Made by a program: the position numbers and the translations under genes. Below, piece after piece: positions 35,920-43,020 of a stretch of 64,000 nt of DNA (position 1 is the stretch's first letter; each line of letters starts with the position of its first letter). The notes under the pieces are model-generated. The model saw only the letters and a list, made by a program, of their open reading frames with translations, was not told where the DNA came from and made no database searches. The DNA is from Sporosarcina sp. P2. Its GTDB lineage: Bacteria > Bacillota > Bacilli > Bacillales_A > Planococcaceae. The DNA is taken from the NCBI RefSeq assembly GCF_002743255.1, contig NZ_PDYY01000014.1, forward strand, positions 1 to 64,000. Reading direction: 5' to 3'.

Positions 35920-36689
35920 GAAAAGTCACCTTTCAAAAAGCGATTGACCGAAGGGATATCTGAATCATCAAGTACGGATATTTCGCCGGCATCCACTAAC
36001 TTCCCGTCCACCATAATCCATGCATATTGCCCCATTCTTCTCGCCTGTTCCAAATTATGCGTGATCCAGATGACCGTGATGGCATGCTTTTCATGCAGTG
36101 TACGAATTAAATCTTCCACTTCATTCAATGAAGACGGGTCTAGCGCGGATGTAATTTCATCCATCAATAAAATCTTCGACTGATTCAATAATGTTCTTGC
36201 AATCGATACTTTCTGCTGCTGACCACCCGACAAGTACTGGCTGTCACGTTCGAGATACTCACCTTCAAGACCCACTTGATCTAAAATATCTAACGCTTTT
36301 TCTTTACTCAACTTCTTGCCTTGTAAACGTAGTGGCAGTGCCAAATTATCATAGACACTTCCGGTGATCATTGGTGAATTTTGTAACACCATACCCGCTT
36401 TTCGACGTAGATCGATTGGTGACATTTCATGAATTGCCTGCCCTTGTACTGTAATTTCCCCAGTAGTAGGACTCAGCAGACCGTTACACATTTTCAATAA
36501 CGTCGTTTTCCCAGCACCAGAAGGACCGACCAATACCGTGATTTGATTTGTAGGGAATGATCCGGTTATCGCATCGAGAATCTTCGTGTCCCTTACTTCA
36601 AACGACACATTGTGAAAATGAATTGCAGGCTCATACAATAATTTATTCTGTTCACTATCCATCCATTTCACCTTTTCTAAACTCTTCAT
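35916..36689 (-). CDS. fetA: FetA-type ABC exporter ATPase
   Basis: This 257-residue ABC ATPase has Walker A GPSGAGKTTLL, the signature YLSGGQQQKVSIARTL, Walker B ILLMDEITSALD and the H-loop WITHNLEQARRMG. Length and sequence match YbbL/FetA. The ATG at 36689 overlaps the stop of the upstream HEPN-CBS gene (ATGA). An alternative ATG at 36662 has its own AAGGTG site. It forms one operon with fetB and the HEPN-CBS gene. Confidence 0.88.
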   Translation of the reverse strand: MKSLEKVKWMDSEQNKLLYEPAIHFHNVSFEVRDTKILDAITGSFPTNQITVLVGPSGAGKTTLLKMCNGLLSPTTGEITVQGQAIHEMSPIDLRRKAGMVLQNSPMITGSVYDNLALPLRLQGKKLSKEKALDILDQVGLEGEYLERDSQYLSGGQQQKVSIARTLLNQSKILLMDEITSALDPSSLNEVEDLIRTLHEKHAITVIWITHNLEQARRMGQYAWIMVDGKLVDAGEISVLDDSDIPSVNRFLKGDFS

Positions 36690-37390
36690 TCATCTATTTT
36701 CAGTAAATCCAATGGCGTAATGATGCCAAGTAGTTTCTCATCTTTACCGCCTTGTTCGGTGATGAGCAGTGCTTCGAGTCGTTTCCCCGAAGCAATGGAC
36801 TTTCTAAAAAAACCTTCTGCTTCATACACCGACATGGAACTTTTGACGAAACGATAGGTTTTTCTTCTTTTCTCGTGATTATATACGTCTAATAATGTCG
36901 GTATTTCCCGGGAAATGCAATCTGTTTCCTGATCTGCCAGCCAATTCATAATGCCATCTGCGGTAATTAATCCGATAAATCGACCCTTTTTGTAAATAGG
37001 CAATTGATTGATCTTCCATTCTCTAACTAAACGCAGACCGGTGGCGAGTGATTCATCCGCTTGCACAATATGTACTTTGCCGGAAAATAAATCTTTGACC
37101 GTTAACGGATTGGCTAATTTTTCATCTATACTCTCAATCAGTTTTACAATTTCATCATGGGGCTCTGCTATAGCATAATCAAACCCCGTCCGATTATGCA
37201 CAATCGCATTACGTAAACTGCCAAACTCCCGTAGATCCTCTTCATAATGAGCAACCAAAGCATGTTGTGTTTTTGCTCTATCAATCTTCTTTGAGAATGA
37301 AAAATGGTTCGGCAAATCTGTAATCTTCATCAACGATTTATCAATTCGGTTAAATGCAATGAGAAAACGCTCTGAATTTTTATGCTCCAT
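36686..37390 (-). CDS. HEPN-like domain fused to a CBS pair
   Basis: The 234-residue soluble protein has two parts. Residues 1-100 are helical and contain SLRNAIVHNR. R60-N61-x3-H65 fits the RX4-6H motif (with polar residue after Arg) of HEPN domains, which are often RNases or RNA-binding. Residues about 100-234 form a CBS pair (GLRLVREWKINQLPIYKKGRFIGLIT), usually an adenine-nucleotide sensor. It is the first gene of the operon with fetA and fetB, overlapping fetA by 4 bp. Good GGAGGCGATC site. The HEPN call is mine from the motif; catalytic activity is not shown. Confidence 0.72.
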   Translation of the reverse strand: MEHKNSERFLIAFNRIDKSLMKITDLPNHFSFSKKIDRAKTQHALVAHYEEDLREFGSLRNAIVHNRTGFDYAIAEPHDEIVKLIESIDEKLANPLTVKDLFSGKVHIVQADESLATGLRLVREWKINQLPIYKKGRFIGLITADGIMNWLADQETDCISREIPTLLDVYNHEKRRKTYRFVKSSMSVYEAEGFFRKSIASGKRLEALLITEQGGKDEKLLGIITPLDLLKIDE

Positions 37391-37527
37391 GAATGATCGC
37401 CTCCTACTCTAGGAAAATTATAGCATATTTTACTACCATTCAAGCCTGTAGAATTCATAGCATATTCTGCTTCCAATAATACAAAAAAGCCGTTGCAGTG
37501 CCTCAACTCGGACATTTCAACAACTTA

Positions 37528-38910
37528 TTATTGATTCGAAATCTGTTGAATTTGATGATCACCATACTCATCATTCACCACTGTATACAACTTCTTCTTT
37601 TCCAAATACTGTACCGTTCCATCTTCTTTCGTGAAATTCAATGTTTCATACGTATACACTTCAATCGATTGATCAGTATAGATCACATCAGTCACGGACG
37701 TATCAATAAATTCATAAAACTCATTTTTCACGGATAGCTCATTTAGGAATTCTAGCAGCTCACTCTCCGCCGAACTTCCAGTTGCAATATAGGGCGCAAT
37801 ATAATCGTAATCGTTATGGTCGATGGCCGCTTCATATTGACTTCGGAAATCATGAATGAAATACTCTACCTCTTCATCCATTACTTCTGTATCAGGCCCA
37901 TACTCTTCTGGCTCTTCTTCGTAATTATAGTCTTCCTCTTCAGAGTCGTCATAACCACCATAGTCCTCATAGTCAAACGAGGTATCATCCGAATTTTGAT
38001 ACGATTCCGGCACATAATCATCGTAGACGTTAAATAACGCATCCACCGCTTTATTGCTCATTGGCTCGTCAATCCAGTCGTCAACCTGTTTTTGCATACT
38101 ATGCATCGGAATAGAAAACCCGAATACGGTATTGTCTTTATAGAGTAAGGAATTAATGCCAATCAATTTACCCGTAATTGCATCTAGCAACGGACCGCCG
38201 CTACTGCCGTGATCAATTTGTGCATCAATCTGGTAGATTTTTTCATAAATAAAATCCATTTCCATGTCCCGATTTAAACCCGTCAAATACCCAATAGACG
38301 CGGTATTCTCAAGACCTTTTGGGCTCCCTAGCGCAATAACTTCCGTACCGATAGGAGTCTCTTTCATCTCAGTCACAAATGGTTTCACATGTTTATTCGC
38401 TTCTGATTTGATCAGCGCGATATCATAACGATCAGAAATTCCAATGACAGTACCGTTAAAATCTTTACCCACAGAATTCTTCACGGTCACGTCGGTATAG
38501 CCTGCCACTACGTGTGCATTCGTCACGATATAGCCGCCAGCCTTATACAGAAAACCTGAACCCGAACCGTCTCCTGTACTAATGGTGAAAACACTCGGTA
38601 ACGATTCTTTAATGAGCTCTGTTTTATCTTTTACTTGCTTCTTCGTTTCATTGACAACAGTAGGCGCCTTTTTAATCTTCAATTCGGTTTCATCTTTACT
38701 AACAAGTTTTGTTTTAACGGAAGATATCGTTTCTGTCGGCCAGCGAAAACTCCAATCTGTCGCGTAGCCATAGCTAAGCCCACCGATCCATAATGCCAAG
38801 ATCATTGCGAAAATAGGTTTAGTATTGCGCACCGCTCGTATCGCCTTACCACAGCCCCCACAAAAATTCGCCTCTTCTGTATTTTTATGACCACATTTCG
38901 GACAGTACAT
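37528..38910 (-). CDS. Membrane-anchored trypsin-like serine protease with zinc ribbon
   Basis: The 460-residue protein has an N-terminal zinc ribbon (CPKCGHKNTEEANFCGGCGK), one membrane helix (about 32-52), and a trypsin-like domain (about 95-290). Catalytic His is in IVTNAHVVAG, Asp in RYDIALIKSE and Ser in DHGSSGGPLLD. A very acidic Tyr/Asp/Glu linker (about 315-365) and a small C-terminal alpha-beta domain follow. It resembles HtrA-type proteases without PDZ. The zinc ribbon faces the cytoplasm and the protease the outside if topology is as predicted. The ATG at 38910 has GAGGGGG; the frame is open 17 codons further. Confidence 0.85.
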   Translation of the reverse strand: MYCPKCGHKNTEEANFCGGCGKAIRAVRNTKPIFAMILALWIGGLSYGYATDWSFRWPTETISSVKTKLVSKDETELKIKKAPTVVNETKKQVKDKTELIKESLPSVFTISTGDGSGSGFLYKAGGYIVTNAHVVAGYTDVTVKNSVGKDFNGTVIGISDRYDIALIKSEANKHVKPFVTEMKETPIGTEVIALGSPKGLENTASIGYLTGLNRDMEMDFIYEKIYQIDAQIDHGSSGGPLLDAITGKLIGINSLLYKDNTVFGFSIPMHSMQKQVDDWIDEPMSNKAVDALFNVYDDYVPESYQNSDDTSFDYEDYGGYDDSEEEDYNYEEEPEEYGPDTEVMDEEVEYFIHDFRSQYEAAIDHNDYDYIAPYIATGSSAESELLEFLNELSVKNEFYEFIDTSVTDVIYTDQSIEVYTYETLNFTKEDGTVQYLEKKKLYTVVNDEYGDHQIQQISNQ

Positions 38911-39172
38911 ACGGTTCCCCCTCTTCCATTCCCCAATGGATTCAAATGACTTTTCTCTCATAATTATATCATACGGACTGATACAAAAGACATACTTCTA
39001 TTCAATTTACTCTAGTTCTACTATCCCTATCGACATTGCAAATATGACTTTCAGTAATCTTTCTTTCAATATATATACACCAATCCATTCTTATTGCATA
39101 TATCCAATGAAGCTGCACAGTTCTCTAACCAATTTCTACATACGCTAAAGAGAGAAGGAGGTGCATTAAAAC

Positions 39173-39457
39173 ATGTCATCTAAAAGGTTCCGACCACACC
39201 ATGATTATGACGTGCCGTATATTCCGAGAAGAAAAGCACGATGTTATGATGAAAAGAAAATTATTCATATACTTGTTGATTTGACAATGGGCGCACCGGT
39301 AGAAATTACACTGAAGGATTCAAAGGAAGTACAACATAATGGATACTACTTACAATTCGATAGAAAAATTCGTACAGTCCACTTTCAGCCATTTGGTGAT
39401 TCAGAAGTCCAGATGATTGATGTAGATGATATTTGTACTATTAGATATGGCTCCTAA
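39173..39457 (+). CDS. Small conserved protein of unknown function
   Basis: The 94-residue protein starts with a basic tail (SSKRFRPHHDYDVPYIPRRKAR). A compact, probably all-beta domain follows (VEITLKDSKEVQHNGYYLQFD, then VDDICTIR). It vaguely recalls YolD-like or Sm-like folds, but I do not recognise it. AGAAGGAGGTG precedes the ATG. A perfect terminator follows. Confidence 0.65.
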   Translation: MSSKRFRPHHDYDVPYIPRRKARCYDEKKIIHILVDLTMGAPVEITLKDSKEVQHNGYYLQFDRKIRTVHFQPFGDSEVQMIDVDDICTIRYGS

Positions 39458-39459
39458 AA

Positions 39460-39503
39460 GAATAAAAAAATGTACACAGCGCACTGTGTACATTTTTTTA
39501 TTC
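39460..39503. terminator. Bidirectional terminator after the 94-residue gene
   Basis: The stem AAAAAAATGTACACAG / CTGTGTACATTTTTTT is perfect with a 4-base loop. The second 21-bp array follows. Confidence 0.93.
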
Positions 39504-39567
39504 TATTTGGCTATGTTTTTTCTCCATTGCTTTTTTAATGTGTTTACTATGTTCCTCATTTAGCTTT

Positions 39568-39701
39568 TTAGAGCGCCCAGGGGATGTGATAGAGCGGATG
39601 AATGAGGTTATAGAGCGCTTGCGGACAATGATTGAGCGAATAAGCGGGCACATAGAGCGCTCGGTGGCTACGATTGAGCGAATTAGCAGGCACATTGAGC
39701 G
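39568..39701. repeat. 21-bp-phased tandem array, 7 units (locus 2)
   Basis: The cores TTAGAGCG, ATAGAGCG or ATTGAGCG start at 39568, 39589, 39610, 39631, 39652, 39673 and 39694, exactly 21 bp apart; a degenerate eighth sits at 39715. The 13 bases between cores differ from unit to unit and from locus 1, so core and spacing are what is kept. Like locus 1, it lies between a plus-strand terminator and a convergent minus-strand gene. Confidence 0.93.
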
Positions 39702-39747
39702 TTGATCAGCCATGAGTGAGTATTAAGTCAAAATCTAAATCGCAACA

Positions 39748-40683
39748 TCACTCTAGTTCATCCGTATGCGGCATCGCGGAAAGCGCGCCGACTTTCATTG
39801 CGCATAGCGCCCCCATTTGATTGCCGAACTCGATATGTGCAAGCATTTCTTCGAGTGATTCTGGCTTGCCATTTAAATGAAGACCGCGAAGGACGCCCGC
39901 CAAGAAAGCATCTCCTGCTCCTGTTGTATCGACGGGATCAATTGGCTCAACCGCTACATGATGTTGTGCTCCTTCAATGACGGCAAGAGTTCCCGCCTCG
40001 CCCATCGTCAGTATGATAACAGGAATATTATAGACGGACAGTCGCTCTAGTGCTTTTTCTATACTCGATTCTTGCATAAGAAACATGAGTTCTTCTTCGG
40101 TTAGTTTAAGCAAGTCCGTTTGATCTAAAAATGAAAGGATCGTATCTCGACATTTCTCCTCGCTTTCCCAACGTAACGGACGTATATTAGGATCTATCGA
40201 GAGATATACATTGTGTTCTTTTGCTAATTCGACAGCTCTCTTCGTTGTTGCCAAAGCTGTTGGCTGGAACATCGTTCCCGAGCATATATGTAAAATTGAA
40301 GCGTTTTGGAAAGCTTGTTCTTGTAAATCACTCGGTTGGACTTGGAGGTCAGGCGTGTCATCTATGTATTTTACAAATACTCGATCGCATTCTGGAGTCA
40401 AATGTACATAAACACGATTGACTTTTTTCTCTGGAGAACGGACAGAAAACGTTATATCCACACCTTCTTGACGCAACTGATTTTCTGCAAATACCGAGTC
40501 CTCGTCTTCTCCGATTACGGTGATTAATGAAGACTTTGCACCTAGGCGAGAGACACCCGCCGCTACATTGATTGTTGCCCCACCGAGGAATGTCGAGAAT
40601 TTGGTGTTCGTTTCATCTGTTGCGATATAGTCTACGAAAATGTCCCCGTATATTAGGACGTGTTTTTCTTGTGAATGAGTCAT
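39748..40683 (-). CDS. PfkB family sugar kinase (fructokinase-like)
   Basis: This 311-residue ribokinase-fold kinase has the N-terminal sugar-binding GGATINVAAGVSRLGAKSSL and the C-terminal PfkB signature DPVDTTGAGDAFLAGVLRGL with the catalytic Asp. Length and sequence fit bacterial fructokinases, but 2-keto-3-deoxygluconate or other sugar kinases cannot be excluded, as no sugar genes are adjacent. The ATG has GGGAG eight bases upstream. It is monocistronic. Confidence 0.85.
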   Translation of the reverse strand: MTHSQEKHVLIYGDIFVDYIATDETNTKFSTFLGGATINVAAGVSRLGAKSSLITVIGEDEDSVFAENQLRQEGVDITFSVRSPEKKVNRVYVHLTPECDRVFVKYIDDTPDLQVQPSDLQEQAFQNASILHICSGTMFQPTALATTKRAVELAKEHNVYLSIDPNIRPLRWESEEKCRDTILSFLDQTDLLKLTEEELMFLMQESSIEKALERLSVYNIPVIILTMGEAGTLAVIEGAQHHVAVEPIDPVDTTGAGDAFLAGVLRGLHLNGKPESLEEMLAHIEFGNQMGALCAMKVGALSAMPHTDELE

Positions 40684-40730
40684 ATGATGGATCTCCCTTG
40701 GGCGTTTCTTTCTATACTATCACAGGAAAA

Positions 40731-40771
40731 AGCCATCTTCTCTGATTATCTATCGATCAGTGAAGATGGCT
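40731..40771 (-). terminator. Terminator of the cohesin-dockerin operon
   Basis: The stem AGCCATCTTC / GAAGATGGCT plus inner CTGAT/ATCAG has a T-run on the minus strand. Confidence 0.88.
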
Positions 40772-40779
40772 ATGTGTAG

Positions 40780-42198
40780 TTAATTAGGTTTTAAAATATG
40801 TTGCTTTGTTTCAAGTAGATTTCCATATTTATCATACATACGGAATGTGACTGTTGAATTCGCCGGGAAATTCGAACTGATTAAGCTGAATTTCTTATCT
40901 CCTTCAAAATGCATGTTATACGTATTGTTAACCGTTACTTTATAAACGTCTGTCGACACATCGACTTTAATCGTATGGAGATTCAAGAACTGTACAAATG
41001 CGACTTTTACGTCGTTTAAGTAATTCGTCGATACGACATTGACTTCAACACTTACCGTAAATCCGCTGTCCCCAATTTTCCCTTTCGCAATCACTGTTCC
41101 GATTTTTGATGTATCTATTGGCCCCCAGCTGACTGCTTCTTTGCCTGTTGTTTTGTCTTTATACGTGACATTCACTTTTGTCGGTAGTTCAGGAGTACCG
41201 TTCAATTTGACGTTGATTGGCAGTGGTTTTTCGACGGACAAGATATTGGAATCAATGACCTGTATACTGAATTTCCGCTTTTCTATATCACCGACTGCAT
41301 CAGTTACTTGAATATCGAAAATGAACGTTCCTGCTCGTGTTGGTATTCCGCTGATTTCACCTGTTTTTTCATTTACTGTCAAGCCTGCAAGGAGGGTACC
41401 TAAGCGCTTGAATGAATAAGGTGCACGACCATTCATAGCCGTTACTTGCTCAATATATTCGCTTTTTAATACCGCGTTGTCAAACTCTTTAGATTGAACG
41501 GCCAAGAATGTAGAGCGCGTTCCTGCAATATAGTCTAGGATGATTTGTGCATCTTCTTGAGTTAACACTCCATCTCCATTTACATCAGCAGATAAGAATG
41601 CTTCACGATCTGTTATTGGATTATTCAAATGCTGCAGTATTCGGATAGCCGCTGCGGGAGTCGGCTTATTGTTCCCTACCACGTCACCGACTGGCATCTT
41701 GCGCACAATTTTTCCGTTCATGGGTGTCACAATAACATCTTGATTTAAACGGCCTTTCATGTTTAACGATGTGATGGAAAGATCGACAGAATCCCCAGCT
41801 TTAAATGAAGAGGAGAGTTCATACACTAAATAGCCTACTAAGATTTTATTTCCTATCAGACGTTCTTCCTTTCCTGAAATCGGCACAAAGTTCAAATCCA
41901 ATGTATTATTCGTAATAATTGATCTCGTCCGGAATTTTTGATCGTCAAAAGCTGATGTTGGTCGGAAACTTTTCAACGTAACTCCTTTATCTGTAGGAGG
42001 CCCAGTGATCACAAAGTTTCCTGACGTTAAATACGAAGTGTCCCGAATGGTAATCGGTACTTCTACTGTTGTACCGAGTGAACGACTTTCGCCGACTTCC
42101 AGTATCTCTGCGTATGTTGACTCTGTCATAAAATCTGATACTCCGACTGCGACCATCACTAGTAGAAATAATAAAACTTTATTCATTATATTTTTCAT
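40780..42198 (-). CDS. Secreted dockerin protein with cohesin-like and Ig domains
   Basis: The 472-residue exported protein has a signal peptide (about 1-30). A cohesin-like beta domain (about 35-165, EVPITIRDTSYLTSGNFVI) is followed by a type I dockerin module (about 170-225). The dockerin has one intact Ca-binding loop, DVNGDGVLTQED, and a degenerate first repeat (GDVVGNNKPTPAAAIRILQHL). A putative-Ig He_PIG domain (about 235-305, TGEISGIPTRAGTF), a Big_4-type domain (about 315-380) and a C-terminal beta domain complete it. No anchor motif. ATG at 42198 with GAGGTGAAGG. It is last in an operon with a cohesin protein 10 bp upstream. Confidence 0.8.
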   Translation of the reverse strand: MKNIMNKVLLFLLVMVAVGVSDFMTESTYAEILEVGESRSLGTTVEVPITIRDTSYLTSGNFVITGPPTDKGVTLKSFRPTSAFDDQKFRTRSIITNNTLDLNFVPISGKEERLIGNKILVGYLVYELSSSFKAGDSVDLSITSLNMKGRLNQDVIVTPMNGKIVRKMPVGDVVGNNKPTPAAAIRILQHLNNPITDREAFLSADVNGDGVLTQEDAQIILDYIAGTRSTFLAVQSKEFDNAVLKSEYIEQVTAMNGRAPYSFKRLGTLLAGLTVNEKTGEISGIPTRAGTFIFDIQVTDAVGDIEKRKFSIQVIDSNILSVEKPLPINVKLNGTPELPTKVNVTYKDKTTGKEAVSWGPIDTSKIGTVIAKGKIGDSGFTVSVEVNVVSTNYLNDVKVAFVQFLNLHTIKVDVSTDVYKVTVNNTYNMHFEGDKKFSLISSNFPANSTVTFRMYDKYGNLLETKQHILKPN

Positions 42199-42208
42199 AT
42201 CCTTCACC

Positions 42209-43003
42209 TCAATTCACCTTAAACTTAAGCCGTACTGGCTGAGTTAATTTCGCACCATTAATTGACCGAAGCTGATCCGTAATTTCTAATGTATACGTAG
42301 AGCGTATATAGGATCCAATTGGCTTCACCCAGAACTGTGTGTCATTAGCTACTACTAATTCAATAGGAAAATCTGTGGTTCCACGCTTTAAGCTGACAGC
42401 GCTTGTGTTCAATGTCGCCGGATTGTACGGTTTGCTTAATGTAATAAGCCATGGCTTATCCACTTCAACTGAATTCGGATGCGTGGATTCCTTGCCCACG
42501 AATGGCTTGATTTGTCCATTTATTAATTGAGTTGTAATGCGCTTGCCCTGTTCATCATACAATTCCACGTTTTGTAGCGTTAGATTGTGTATATTCCCAT
42601 AACCTGCAGACAGTACGGTGGCTTTCACTTCCATGACAGTATTATCAATCAGACTACCACTGGATTTTGCAAACGACATAGAAATTTTCCCTGCCGCATC
42701 GCTCCCTCCGGCTACTAGATATTGAGACAGTGTATCCGTCATTTTGACATCCGTAGCATTGATTTTTAACTGATCCGGATTATAAAGTATATCAAATGAA
42801 CCGCCTGCAATTTTTTCATCACTGCTGATAAATACAGATAATGTTGTAGAGCCGCTTCTTTCTATAAAGGCTGTTGATACACCGACCGCCGTTTTTTTCA
42901 CAGTTGCTTTTGCCGATATAGTTGGGATAAATAGCAGTAGAATACTGAACAGTAATAGAATTTTTATTTTTTTCATAGCATATATTTGGACGCACCTGTG
43001 CAC
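42209..43003 (-). CDS. Secreted cohesin-domain protein with SbsA-like Ig domain
   Basis: The 264-residue exported protein has a signal peptide (about 1-34, ending PTISAKA). A cohesin domain (about 40-175) carries the fold's typical segments STTLSVFISSDEKIAGGSFD and YNPDQLKI and ends in LINGQIKPF. An SbsA-like Ig domain (about 185-264) begins DKPWLITLSKPYNPATL and ends LKFKVN. AAAGGAGG is best spaced for GTG at 43003; the first ATG at 43024 overlaps the upstream stop. Partner of the adjacent dockerin gene is the natural guess. Confidence 0.78.
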   Translation of the reverse strand: MHRCVQIYAMKKIKILLLFSILLLFIPTISAKATVKKTAVGVSTAFIERSGSTTLSVFISSDEKIAGGSFDILYNPDQLKINATDVKMTDTLSQYLVAGGSDAAGKISMSFAKSSGSLIDNTVMEVKATVLSAGYGNIHNLTLQNVELYDEQGKRITTQLINGQIKPFVGKESTHPNSVEVDKPWLITLSKPYNPATLNTSAVSLKRGTTDFPIELVVANDTQFWVKPIGSYIRSTYTLEITDQLRSINGAKLTQPVRLKFKVN

Positions 43004-43020
43004 GCCCTGCCTCCTTTTCA

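Noticed and set aside
39498..39713. 71-codon minus-strand frame over the second array
   Set aside because: Same repeat artefact, no ribosome site.
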